Of a stretch of DNA of 64,000 nucleotides, positions 52,130 to 62,928 are shown piece by piece. The translations under genes were made by a program, and so were the position numbers. The notes beneath the pieces were generated by a model, which was not told the origin of the DNA, did not search any database, and was given only the letters and a program-made list of their open reading frames with translations. Every line of letters starts with the position of its first letter. Positions within the stretch are counted from its first letter, which is position 1. The stretch spans positions 131,375,388 through 131,439,387 of the forward strand of contig NC_134644.1 in the NCBI RefSeq assembly GCF_030463565.1. Reading direction: 5' to 3'. This DNA is from Pelecanus crispus. Lineage: Eukaryota; Chordata; Aves; Pelecaniformes; Pelecanidae.

Positions 52130-52724
52130 GTACGTGAAAGACTAGGCATCTTCTCATATGTTTGGCTGGCTTTTCTCTCTCAGGTGGGCGGTTATCCCAG
52201 GCAAGGTGCAATTAGAAAAGAGATAATTACTGCATTCCAATGTTTCCCCAAGATTCCATCATTAAGCCAAAAGTACTTTCTAAAGGTATACCAGTGCTTT
52301 TGGAAGACAGAATTTTTCATTTATAAAATTGGTAAACTGTGTACTTTTGTTTTTAATTCTTCTAAAAAATTTGATTTAATACATGAAGAGAAAACTTTAC
52401 ATTTTATAGCTGCATTTCTAATGTTGAAATCTGCTGTAATTTGTAATTGTTTAGCCAATGAAGCTTTCAGCAGGTTTCACTTTTCTGATTCTCATCCCAT
52501 TCATTTGAATGGAACTACTCCCATTAGCAAAGTGATCAGGATTACTTACTTCTTTTATTTCAGGAATCCTGTCCTTCTTTGTTTGTTGTCACCTTATCAT
52601 TAGCTGATATTTCAAAGGATGATCTTGACAGAAGAGTTCTGTGGGTTTATGGGTCTTCAGGATTCCACGGCTGAAGAACGCTTTGTTTTTTAGATTGTAC
52701 TGAAATTTTCTTGATTGATTACAG
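52130..52724 (+). other. Intron within PLAT domain 2
   Basis: GTACGT ... TTGATTGATTACAG. Nothing recognised inside. Confidence 0.75.
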
Positions 52725-52803
52725 ACTGACATCTTTGCTGTTGAAGCTGTGCACCTTGGAGTTTTGTACAAGATTGTTATAGGACACAATGGTCTTGGAT
52801 CAG
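52725..52803 (+). CDS. PLAT domain 2, exon 2
   Basis: 79 nt, phase 0 in and phase 1 out at the donor TCAG/GTCAGA. It encodes TDIFAVEAVHLGVLYKIVIG then HNGLGS. DIF.VE...LG.LYKI.IGHNG matches the PLAT core. Confidence 0.9.
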
Positions 52804-53675
52804 GTCAGAAATCTCTCTCTATAGTCACTGAATACTGCATGCAAAGTTATTAACCTTCTCTTTGAAATACAATATGTATTTCTAAAACTGAATGTATGAA
52901 AATATTTTAGAAGTGAAAGACAGAAGCTTCTAAGGAAACCGTTCAAGTGACACAATTACCTTATTGGATCATCACAAATTTCAAGTATTTTGTGTTCACT
53001 TTCACTATACTCTCAACCATTATGTTAAGGACACCATCTGCTACTGTTCTGTCATTTTTGACTAATCCTGATGAAAAAACTGTGAAGAGGGGTAGTGCCT
53101 GCATGATAAGACACTGAGTACGTCTTGTGCAGTCTGTGTTACAGATGAAATGGGCTACTATAATTTTAGGTTGATTAGCATTATTAGTTAAACTGTAAAG
53201 ACATAGTTGGAGATTTTGGCTATGCTATCTTGTCATTAGACACCCAATTAATGGGGAAACTCAAATTGCTTGCAGTCACAAGACCCGTTTTTCAAACTCT
53301 TGAGCCTAAATATTGTAAAACATAGCAACTTCTTTTGAGCCTTGATAAGCTGCTATCTAATCTTGTTGCTATTTTAATTGGCAAAAGAAATACCTCTCAT
53401 ACAATGACGATGTTAAATGAGCGGGGGATGTGCATCACTCAGGGCCATGACAGCCAGGGAGGGACGTAGCAGCTTGCAGGCCTGTAAGCAAGCTCTACAG
53501 TACCTAGAACAGGTACTGTTCTCTCCAGTCATCAGGGCAGCCATGACTAGCAACCTGCCAGTGGAGCTGCAGATTTTGCAGTTCCAGTAGAAGGGAGAAA
53601 GCCATAGGAAGTCAGACTTCATTAAATCTGCCTCTCATGAACTAAGTTTTTTTTTTTTTTTTAATTTATTCTAAG
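52804..53675 (+). other. Intron within PLAT domain 2
   Basis: GTCAGA ... TTTTTTAATTTATTCTAAG, with a T run near 53647-53662 serving as pyrimidine tract. Nothing else recognised. Confidence 0.75.
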
Positions 53676-53751
53676 GAAACGGCTGGTTTCTGGACAAAGT
53701 TGTAATCAAGGATCCTATAACAGATTTGGATTATACTTTTCTTTGCCACAG
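53676..53751 (+). CDS. PLAT domain 2, exon 3
   Basis: 76 nt, entering in phase 1 and leaving in phase 2 at the donor ACAG/GTTAGT. It encodes GNGWFLDKVVIKDPITDLDY, then TFLCHR across the junction. GxGWFLDKV is the most conserved PLAT motif, and here, unlike in PLAT domain 1, the Asp is intact. Confidence 0.92.
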
Positions 53752-55324
53752 GTTAGTGGTGTTTCATTTGGGTTAGTTTTTTAATAAATTTGTAATTACT
53801 CATAGTTTTTCTTCTGAGATATCCTGTCAAGGGAAATATGTGTTTCCTAACAAGTGAGCTGAAATAGTCTGATTTTTTTTACAGCTCTCTGAGTTGTACC
53901 TGCCCCAAATCTCTGGTGCATTTGAGCTTATGAAAAAGCAATAAAAAATTCTGCCTGTGAAGTTTTCCATTCCTGCACCTTGCAAACTATTCAAGATGTG
54001 CTTTTTTGACATATTCCCCATATTCAAGACCTTGGATCTGGCACCAGCAGGTCCATCCATTCTTCCATGTCATGCAATGCAAGGCTTTTCAGAAGAGCGG
54101 GTTGTTGTCTTTTTAGCAGACTGATCCTACTTTACTGAAGTTAGTATGGGTATTAACTTGGGGTTCAATGAGCCCAAGATCAGACTTTAAGATCTTGTGA
54201 AATAGCTATGACAAATGCAGCTACCTGACCACATCTCTTTTTCTCATTTGCCTTGCAGCCTCTCACTGAGCTGCAACATAATTTGAAGCAATCCTAACTT
54301 CCCTGCCTTTTCCCCTGCAGATGCTGCTGCTCTGAATCTTCTGTTCTATAGCTCACTTCTAATTTTATCTGCACCTGATTAATTCTCAACACCTTACGGA
54401 AAAATTATAATTGATAAAGATCTGTGTAAATATTAGGAATGGTAAAGTCCAGTCACGTATGAATCAAGCTACAGCTTGCCAGTGGCACCTCAATTCTATT
54501 TCCACCTCTCACTTCTCTGAGTGAATAAATAACTGCCTGAGACAGCTCAGAGTGAGTGATGTGCACACTGAAACTGATTTATGCGTGAGTAAGGGCTTTC
54601 TGCCTATCAGATACAGCACCTCATCTTTGCCTGACCTAATTTTGATTCTGTATTCTAGATGAGATGAACTGCTATGAAGAGATCTATAATGCTAGCTTCA
54701 TACATAATTTAGGGAGAGTTCAAATCCATTTCAGGCAGAAAAATGCAGGGTATGTGCTAGTTATTGTTAGAGCCCAATGCCATGCTTGCTGATCTTGCTC
54801 TCGCAGTGTGTGAATCGTTTTGACTCAAATGGAGTTAGACTTAACTTATGTAAGTAGATGTGAAGCAGGTACAATGGCATTGTAAAAGTATAGTTCAGAC
54901 ATGGTAAAATTGTTGCCTGTGGTGGATTTGCCTCCCTGTATAGGGATTATCAGGGCATGGAACACTTTGTATCCTGCTGTAGCCTTCTTGCATACAGGAA
55001 GAGCAAACATCATGACCATTGCACCCTTTGTTATTGATATTTGATCAATATAAGTTCTCTGATTTCTAATAATTGGCTTAGGCCCTTGTACCTCAGTCCA
55101 GGAAAGCATTTATTTATAAGTTTCATCAAGAACAAACAAACAAACAAAACCATTTTTGCCAAAGTCAATCTCTTTTCACTAAAGCTGGATTTTTGTATTG
55201 CTGTTTATCAGCCTTGAGATTTTAATAAATAGAACAGGAAGTATCAGTATGCAAATGCCATGTATACAGTATTGTGGGAGTTGCCAATCAAGGTTATATT
55301 ACCAAAATGGGTTCTGGTTTTTAG
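53752..55324 (+). other. Intron within PLAT domain 2
   Basis: GTTAGT ... GGTTTTTAG. A short CAAA repeat lies near 55130-55147. Nothing else recognised. Confidence 0.75.
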
Positions 55325-55401
55325 GTGGCTGGACCAGGGGCAGGATGATGGCAAGATTGCTAGAGAACTGACTGTGACAGATGCCAGCTCGTTCCCAGGA
55401 A
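55325..55401 (+). CDS. PLAT domain 2, last exon
   Basis: 77 nt. One base completes the Arg of CHR, then WLDQGQDDGKIARELTVTD follows: the CHRWL...DDGKI.REL ending of PLAT domains. I place the donor at GGAA/GTAGGT (phase 1). A second candidate, GTAG/GTGAAA four bases later, breaks the frame of the following exons. PLAT domain 2 totals 384 nt, the same as domain 1. Confidence 0.85.
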
Positions 55402-55503
55402 GTAGGTGAAAAGTGGTGGGGAGAAGAATCCAGCATCACTGCAACTGTGTCAAATGGAATGAGGATGCTCTGTAAATTAATTACACTGTTTTTATCTGTA
55501 CAG
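55402..55503 (+). other. Very short intron (102 nt)
   Basis: GTAGGT ... CTGTTTTTATCTGTACAG. A minimal-sized intron in front of the micro-exon. Confidence 0.7.
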
Positions 55504-55535
55504 GACAAGAGCTGGAACTCAAGAGAGAGGAAACT
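55504..55535 (+). CDS. 32-nt micro-exon linking PLAT 2 to the trefoil region
   Basis: The acceptor is TTTTTATCTGTACAG and the donor is ACT/GTAAGA. It enters in phase 1 and leaves in phase 0, encoding RQELELKREET. Without it, the phase-1 end of PLAT 2 could not join the phase-0 start of the next exon, so it is needed to keep the chain in frame. Confidence 0.75.
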
Positions 55536-55671
55536 GTAAGAATGTACCTTTTTCTATTTAAACCATTCAAATTATGCTTTGAGTGAAATCAGGTCAGTTG
55601 TTCTCATGTATGTCAAATTCCTGTGTATCATCTTCTCATAAGTCTTTTCTGCTTGTTGTTTACAAAACTAG
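55536..55671 (+). other. Short intron (136 nt)
   Basis: GTAAGA ... TTGTTTACAAAACTAG. Nothing else recognised. Confidence 0.7.
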
Positions 55672-55801
55672 TGGGCTGCTGAAAAGTGGAAATTTCAGGA
55701 AGGCAATACACTTCAGTTTTACAACAGGCTTACCCATGGCTTCATTTGCCTCAGTCCAGATAGCAGAGTTGATGCTCTTGGTGACAAGAAAAACAAATAT
55801 G
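55672..55801 (+). CDS. Trefoil region, exon 1
   Basis: 130 nt, phase 0 in and phase 1 out (TATG/GTAAAG). It encodes WAAEKWKFQEGNTLQFYNRL, then THGFICLSPDSRVDALGDKK and NKYG. The pattern (W.F..GN.L.F.N...G.IC..PD..VDA.G) is that of a beta-trefoil strand repeat of fascin/FGF type. Fold assignment is inference from pattern. Confidence 0.85.
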
Positions 55802-56689
55802 GTAAAGTATATTTCATGTGGTTGTATGCTTAAGAAACACAAGAAAGGAGGACTTTATAGTTCACTGTGATCTCATATAGCGATTCCTCTAATAAATAGG
55901 AGTAGATAATTAAACATTTTCCTTACTTAAAATATTTACATGTATTAATGGCTATAAGAACCCTAAACTGTTGTTTAAATTTTCATTTAGGGGCCCTGCT
56001 TCCTTGTGTGTACTTTGGAATAAAGTCCTCTGACATAAATTACCTATCTTTCCTAATAGAAAACTCTGCATTTCAGATACTGGTAGAACTGTTTATTTGT
56101 CTTCAGCAGATCTAAGGCAATATAATTCACAGGCCTTCAAAGTGGTGATGGCAAATTATATCAGGTGATGATTTGGTCTAGATTTTTTTTAATTTCTCAG
56201 GAAGCTTTATCTCTATGTGAAAGCAGAGACCCATTGTGACAGTTATGTGTCCTGCCTATCTTGCCCCAAGGACTAGAAACCCCATCTGTGTTTCATGATT
56301 TGTGGCATTGTCCCGATGGGCACAATGATCCTTGCCTGCATAATTCTCATGGTCTCAATGACACCCTGAAAATCTTACGTTATGGACACCACAGGAGTCC
56401 TCCAGATACAGCTGCACTTTACAAACAGACAACATAATGTACTGGTAGAAGAGCTGTTTAAAAAATCAGCTGTTGCTGCTGGGAACAATAAAAATGGCAC
56501 TACTTTAGCTTTCATCAGTCTTTTGTAGCTTTAAGAGGTAATTATTTAGAAAATTGGCCAGAATTAAAATTTTAGAAGCCATGAGCTATGCTGCAAGGTT
56601 TGCTTTACAAATTCTAATATGGATACAGATAAAATGAATTATCTTTTCCCACCTGAGAGTTTTATGTTCCCTACTTCTCCCAAGTAGCT

Positions 56690-56948
56690 AGCAATAGGAC
56701 AAGAGGAAATGGGCTCAGGCTGTGTCAGGAGAGATTTAGATTGGATATTAGGAACAATGTCTTCACAGAAAGGGTAGTCAAGCATTGGAACAGGCTGCCC
56801 AGAGAGGTGGTGGAGTCCCCATCACTGGAAGTGTTCAAAAAAGAGGTAGATGTGGCACTTTGGGACATGGTTTAGTGGGCATGGTGGTGTTGGGTTGATG
56901 ATTGGACTGATGATCTTAGAGGTCCTTTCCAATCTTAATGATTCCTAT
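56690..56948 (+). mobile_element. CR1 LINE fragment (3' part)
   Basis: Runs AGCAATAGGACAAGAGGAAA, GATTTAGATTGGATATTAGG, AAGCATTGGAACAGGCTGCC, CAGAGAGGTGGTGGAGTCCC, GATGATCTTAGAGGTCCTTT and ends TTAATGATTCC. Plus-strand CR1 3' end with slight decay. Confidence 0.93.
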
Positions 56949-57023
56949 TTTTTACTTTCATTATAAATAATCCAGCCACCAAGCTACAAAACATGAAATT
57001 GCTACTCTACCCTTAATTGTTTT

Positions 57024-57108
57024 AGTGGCGGACTTGGTAATGTTAGGTTAATGGTTGGACTAGATGATCTTAAAGGTCTTTTCCAACCTAAACAATTCTA
57101 TGATTCTA
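57024..57108 (+). mobile_element. CR1 3'-end fragment
   Basis: GTAATGTTAGGTTAATGGTT, ACTAGATGATCTTAAAGGTC, TTTTCCAACCTAAACAATTC and an ATTCTATGATTCTAT tail. It duplicates the 3' end of the nearby copy, so it is a second insertion. It resembles the subfamily of the minus-strand copy at 38 kb. Confidence 0.9.
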
Positions 57109-57458
57109 TCTGTTATTTATCATGTAAATTCATTGCTATAGCCCAGTTCATTATGCCGGAGTCCTCAGCTCCTTTTTATGGATTTTTTTTTTTAAACATA
57201 TACACTGATCAGAAGAAATTTGTTCCTTATCATTAGGTCTCAGGGTTTTTCTTCTCAAGGCAGTGAAGTAGACAGTAGTTTATAGATGCCCTTTCCTGAA
57301 AGAATGAGGGGATTCATTGATCAGAGGGGACAAACTGTTGAGTTAAACACTTGATTCATTCTCTTCCCTTGAAAATGATAAATCATTGATTGTAATTAAA
57401 TGCAAATATGAATTCATATACTCTCATACTTCTAACATTTTTTTCATTTAACTTTTAG

Positions 57459-57562
57459 GTCTTTTTGATGTAAATGTCAAAGGGAGAAATATATGTGTGT
57501 TCAGCAGTCATCAGATGCCACGTCTTGCTCTTGCTCTTGTTAATGGACACGTAATTGGAAAG
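57459..57562 (+). CDS. Trefoil region, exon 2
   Basis: 104 nt, phase 1 in and phase 0 out (AAG/GTAGGA). It encodes GLFDVNVKGRNICVFSSHQM, then PRLALALVNGHVIGK. The F.V..K..N.CVF.S...P.LAL...NG repeat resembles a further trefoil unit. Confidence 0.86.
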
Positions 57563-60408
57563 GTAGGAAATGTTGTTACGGATTTCTGCTTCATAATTAC
57601 ATTTAATTGTCTGATTAAAAATAATGCTGTTTTTAATCTGTCTAGTAATTGTGCTTCCAGTCAGATAAAGAGCTAAGAATTGCAGACCTGAACCCAGGAA
57701 ATTGCCAATGAATAGGCAAATTTAGACGTAGGGCTTTGTCTGTTTTCTCACAGTTTACTTTTTACCCTTTGGTTGGATTTTTAAATAGACTAAATGATTT
57801 CATGTAGGAATACCAGGCCATTCCAAGCAGTAATTTATATTGGCTTGCCACATGTTGATGAGGTACCTGGAATGCCCTCATAGCTTGTTGACAAGCCTGA
57901 GGGATGGTGTGCCATCCAGAGGGACCTGGACAAACTGGAGAGGTGGGCCCATGTGAACCTCATGAGGTTCAACGAGGCCAAGTGCAAGGTCCTGCACCTG
58001 GGATGGGGCAACCCCCGATATCAATACAGGCTGGAGGATGAAGGGATTGAGAGCAGTCCTGTGGAGAAGAACTTTAGGGTACTGGTGGATGGAAAGCTGG
58101 ACATGAGCCAGCAATTTGCGCTCACAGCCCAGAAAGCCAACTGTATCCTGGCTGCATCAAAAGAAGAGTGGCCAGCGGGTCAAGGGAAGTGGTTCTACCC
58201 CTCTACTCTGCTCTGGTGAGACACCACTCTGGAGTCCTCAGCACAGTAAAGATATTGACCTGTTGGAGAGGGTCCAGAGGAAGGCCACAAAAATGATCCA
58301 AGGGCTGGAGCACCTCTCCTATGAAGAAAGGCTGAGAGATTTGGGGTTGTTCAGTCTGGAGAAGAGAAGGCTGTGGGGAGACCTTACTGTGACCTTTCAA
58401 TACTTAAAGAGGGCTTATAAGAAAGATGGGGACAGACTTTTCAGCAGGGCCTGTAGTAGTAGGACAAGGGGTAGTGGTTTTAAACTAAAAGTGGGTATAC
58501 TTAGACTAGATATATGGAAGAAATTTTTTACAATGAGTGTGGTAAAGCACTGGAACGGGTTGCCCAGAGAGGTGGTAGATGCCCCATTCCTGGAAACATT
58601 CAAGGTCAGGTTGGACAGGGCTCTGAGCAACCTGATCTAGTTAAAGCTGTCCCTGCTCACTGCAGGGGAGTTGGACTAGATGACCTTTAAAGTCCCTTCC
58701 AACCCAAACTATGGTTCTATGATTTCCTCTTTTTGGATAAGTATAAGTTCTAAAGATTGATTTTAAATGCCCGTTTTTCCTTTGTGTCTTTTCTAAAGTG
58801 ACATGCCTGTCATAAGCCAACTGAAATATTCCAGACTTGTTTTGATCCATTTTGATTTATTTCATCCCATCTTCAAAGACTTACTATTGCCTGCCTTTCT
58901 CAGCGCTTGCAGTATACAAGTAGGCAAATTGAATTGTAGAAATTAGTTCTTTCCAATGAAAATCTTCTACTGTTGAGGGAAGAAGCTGTTTCCCTTTCAC
59001 TTTTTTGAGTTCTTCCCCTTATTTATCCAGAGACTAACTTCACAGTCAAAGCAGGTTCCATTCCTCTTTTACGTGATGTGCATCGGCATTAGTGGGAATA
59101 GAGTACTCTCAGTAGAGTTAGATTTCTCAATGGGGATAGCATCAGGCTGCAAGGCAAACTGTCAGACCTCCTTGCAGGACTTCTAGTGTTCATGTTCATT
59201 AGTGTAATTCTGATAAAGAGAACCCCTTGCAGTCTGTCACATTGCAGTATATCTTACTATAGAGAGGTTATTAACTGGGTACTTAAATTTGAACTTTCTC
59301 TTTTCTGCTTTGCTACTGACATGCTTTATGATTTTGAGCAACCTATAGAAAATCTGGATCTCAATTTTCTTATTTTTAGTTGTACAAGACATTCCTTTTC
59401 CCAGGGAATGTTAAAAATGCTGTCATTTAAAACTTTTGGGGATTCTTGGAATGAAGATATGTAAATGTAAACCGAAATGGTAATACAAAAATTGCAACTG
59501 ACCTTACAATACATACTTAATTAGTTTTGAGGACATGCTTGCTCACTTGTTTCACAACCACTTCTAAAATCCATACGATTTTTCCTTTATTTTTAGAATT
59601 ATATCGAATGTGATAGACAGGTTTTTTGAGTATTCTCAAAGCTTCTGGAGCTTTTTCTGCAGAAGGTAGTGCCTTGGAAATGAAAATTTTCCCTAGAAAT
59701 ATTGATTCTTTGGTGTCTTAAAAATGCTGAAAAAATGTTAGATGATGTAAGCCAGAAGTCTTTTAAATTATTGGGCTGATTATTAGCATTTTATGTTTAT
59801 TTAAATCCTAATTTTATTTAAATATGAGAACAACAATGGGGTTGATGATAAAATATTTAAATGTGTATTTTGTATATTGTATCTTCTATGCAATGGGATC
59901 ACAGTCTGCAAACCTGAACAGACAAGGATGGATAGTGTGTTGCTGTACTCTTTCATGTAAAACTTCTGACTCCTTAAGTGTTTTCTGTGAGAACAGTATA
60001 AGTAAATGAGGAGGAACACTGAGGCAAACGAAGGGGGGCTGGTGGCAGAGAGTTGCTGTAGTTCATTTCCTGTCCATGTCAATTTTATATTCCAACCTTC
60101 TTTGCTGCATTTGTAGGCTGAGACTCTAACTCTCTCTCTGATTGAGGTGCCCACGTATCTTTCAAGTTATCCCTAGATCTGTGTCACCTGAAGATGAACT
60201 GTTTCTGTGCTTTGAAATTCCAGAGGCCACAGTTTTAGGATTTTGGTATCAGGACTGCGAATCTGAAAAATATAAAGACATTTTCATACTAGACTGGTAA
60301 TATTGTGGAAACTTGAACAACACAAACTATATTATGATACTCTCTGTTCTGGATTTTGCCATATCTAGTAGTTTATGTAATTTATTATTCCTACTTTGAC
60401 TTTGTCAG
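57563..60408 (+). other. Intron with a long CR1
   Basis: GTAGGA ... CTTTGACTTTGTCAG. It contains the longest CR1 copy of the window (about 57853-58724). Nothing else recognised. Confidence 0.75.
57853..58724 (+). mobile_element. CR1 LINE, 5'-truncated, with remnant of ORF2
   Basis: About 870 bp of the 3' part of CR1. The reverse-transcriptase ORF (ORF2) C-terminus survives in broken frames: 57953-58219 ([20 protein letters not shown]) and 58116-58640 ([58 protein letters not shown]). The frame change shows it is dead. The 3' end carries CCTGCTCACTGCAGGGGAG, AAGTCCCTTCCAACCC and GGTTCTATGATT. Confidence 0.93.
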
Positions 60409-60582
60409 AGTAAAGACAAGACTTGCTGTGAGCTCTGTGTTCACCTTCAACCAAATGGTTGTGCCATTCTTGCGTCAGCCAGGAGCCCAGGTCACACCGT
60501 TACGTTCAATCTTCAAGGCAAAACAGCTGATGAAGCAACAGGATACGCTGGACTTTCCACAGAATTTGTTGTGCATGTCAAG
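60409..60582 (+). CDS. Trefoil region, exon 3
   Basis: 174 nt, phase 0 at both ends. The acceptor is TACTTTGACTTTGTCAG and the donor is AAG/GTAAGG. It encodes SKDKTCCELCVHLQPNGCAI, LASARSPGHTVTFNLQGKT and ADEATGYAGLSTEFVVHVK. In another frame this stretch is also open (60356-60586), but only this frame continues from both neighbours. Confidence 0.86.
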
Positions 60583-61233
60583 GTAAGGTGGGCAGAGGGA
60601 AATTAAGCCGACTTTTCTAAAATTTACTGTCATAAAGCAGATTGTATCTCATCAAATGGCAGAGGATTGCAAGCTAAAAGAGTGATCCTCTTCCACCAGG
60701 TGGAGCTAAACTACGGCTTAACAGGTAGGCGGCACTTGCGAAGTTTTGTTTTACTGCTCTCCTGGGGCAAGCGATGCCGATACTGCATCTGGTAAATGCA
60801 AATAAGGTGGGCTGCTACGCAGAAAAGATGCAGCTTTAAACTTTTTAGTAAACCTTCGAAAAGTAGGAAGGTAGACACAGACAGGAGAGCTGCATGGGAA
60901 ATGACTTAATTTGGAAGGAGAACATGTTTCCTGAACTTGCCATGCTCCTTGTGCTCTGAATGTTGTGCTGCGCTGCTGAACGATAAAAAGCAGGGAAGCT
61001 GTGGAGTAGGGAAGGATTTCCACTGTCCAGGTTAATGTCTGCACAGAAAGCAGCAAATATTCAAAGGCTGGAGGTAAACTTGAATCACTTGGGACTTACT
61101 AATTTACGTTTTATACATGGAAACACAGTAGTAAGTTCTTAAAAATAAATCAGTATGAACAATATAAGTGTCAAAGTTTAATATGGAGAAAAGCTGTGCT
61201 ATTCACAATGGACTTCTCGTCTCTGTTCTGCAG
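60583..61233 (+). other. Intron between trefoil exons 3 and 4
   Basis: GTAAGG ... CTCTGTTCTGCAG. Nothing recognised. Confidence 0.75.
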
Positions 61234-61446
61234 GGTGTGTTTCACCATGGTGCCATCATTCTGCTCAACACAAGTCTCTGCCAGGCTCTGTCCCTTCGAC
61301 CTGATGGGAGCTGCAGTGGAGCAGGTCAGCAGCAGCAGGAATCCTACTGGAAGGTGTATAAAGTTGGCTCTGGAGTCTGCATGTTTGAAAGTGTGAGAAA
61401 CCCGAGAATGTATCTGAAAATCAAAGATGATCAGTGTAATGGAACA
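61234..61446 (+). CDS. Trefoil region, exon 4
   Basis: 213 nt, phase 0 at both ends (donor ACA/GTAAGC). It encodes GVFHHGAIILLNTSLCQALS, LRPDGSCSGAGQQQQESYW, KVYKVGSGVCMFESVRNPRM and YLKIKDDQCNGT. The phrase FESVRNPRMYL is echoed in the next exon (LESVRNKGIYV), showing internal repeats of a trefoil. The encoded piece is Cys-rich and otherwise unknown to me. Confidence 0.88.
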
Positions 61447-62545
61447 GTAAGCAGTTCTTTTTTGTATTTCCCTCTGCAGATAGTTTGAGTAAATTTTCAG
61501 TGATAGCAGAGAATATTTTTTTACTTGCTTGGATAAAAATGGGGTAAAACATTGTTGAGATTGAAAAATTTTCAGATCTTTTCCTTCATTTGCCCAAGGA
61601 AAGATAGAAAAATATAGCAAGAGAGGCTGTCATGTCTATTTGGCACTTGATTGTAAAGATCTGATTATATTTTTAAACTATTGAGAATGTGGATGCAGTT
61701 AAAATTTATTTGTTGCTGGATAGCTGCTGACTCTCTGTCAAGATTCTGTTGTGCTGATTTGATTTTCATTAAAAAAACACAGTTACACTGGTGTGAGTTT
61801 GGAAGATGTTGAAGTGGTGTTGGCATCCTAGCTTTTACAAATGATTCTGTTTTGTCTGAAATGAAGACCCTGATTTTTTTTCTTCATCAGGCAACCACAT
61901 TGAGTTTATTCTTGAAATACCTCACCAGTAGCCTGTATATTTAGTAATAAAAGTAGGCTTGGGGGATGGTTGAAATATTCTGATTTTTGGATCTATAGTA
62001 TTCTCCACCTGCAGGAATTTTAACTATTGCAGATTTACATTTGAGAGCAAAAAAGCGAGTGAGAAATTAGCATTTGCTCATTAGACTCAGTGTTTACTAA
62101 TCCTATGTCTGTTTGCTATGAACTGATATAATTGTTTTGAATGTGGCAGAGCACAAACATGTTCAGGGGTTTAAAGTGGTATTGAGCCTAAATAAATTGA
62201 AGATAAAACCCACTAATGAATAATTAAGATGTAGGTTGATTAAGTGGGAAACTCCTTTGAATATATCCTAGGCTTTGCCTAAATCCTAACAGAAATCGGA
62301 ATGCTTTCACATGCAATCTTTTACTTACTCAAATTAAGTGATCTGTCTTTCTGTTCATAAAGAAATAAGCAAGGCCAAGATATGTATATATGTATGTGTG
62401 TAATAATATAGGACATCGTGAAGAACTTAAAGTAAATTGGAAATGTTATTAGAAGTTAGTAATATTTAAGTCTTAAGAAACATCCAAATTGCCCAGCTAC
62501 ATCAATTCAGTTGTTAAATTAACATTGCTGTTTTTAATTTCCTAG
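61447..62545 (+). other. Intron between trefoil exons 4 and 5
   Basis: GTAAGC ... TGTTTTTAATTTCCTAG. A short TA/TG stretch lies near 62380-62402. Nothing else recognised. Confidence 0.75.
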
Positions 62546-62723
62546 GGCACAGGTGATGAATACTGTCACTTTAAAATTGAGAAGAATTTGGAAACTGCAT
62601 CTGTAAGTCTAGAATCAGTGAGAAATAAAGGGATATATGTTGGTCTCCTGCCGGATGGCCAGACTAAGCCAGTCATTAACACTGGAGAGAGAAATATTTT
62701 TTTCTACCCACAGGTCATCAAAT
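62546..62723 (+). CDS. Trefoil region, exon 5 (end uncertain)
   Basis: It encodes GTGDEYCHFKIEKNLETASV, SLESVRNKGIYVGLLPDGQT, KPVINTGERNIFFYPQVIK. It enters in phase 0. At 62723 there is a good donor, AAAT/GTATGT, leaving phase 1. If this donor is not used, the frame reads two more codons (Cys-Met) and stops at TAA 62729-62731, making this the last exon. Both readings are consistent with the sequence. Confidence 0.82.
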
Positions 62724-62928
62724 GTATGTAATTTCTTAATATTCTACAGTTTGCTTTAGTGATTAGTGTTTCTGAACAACAAATTCAAAGCAAAAGTGTA
62801 AAAGCTAGATTGACACATTTCCTTTGTTATGTTTCAGTAATTTTAAAGGTGAAAAGTTTATTGTGTCCATACTTAATTTCTCCTGTGTAGCGAGTTAATT
62901 TTTCTTCATTTCTTTCTTTTTATAACAG

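Larger units (their letters stand above)
55802..57458 (+). other. Intron with two CR1 fragments
   Basis: GTAAAG ... CATTTAACTTTTAG. It contains the CR1 pieces at 56690-56948 and 57024-57108, both on the plus strand. Confidence 0.75.

Noticed and set aside
52130..52603. Open frame after the first PLAT 2 exon
   Set aside because: It follows a GTACGT donor, and the PLAT core resumes only at 52725 in the right phase.
58116..58640. 174-residue plus-strand open frame
   Set aside because: It is the decayed C-terminus of CR1 ORF2, not a host gene.
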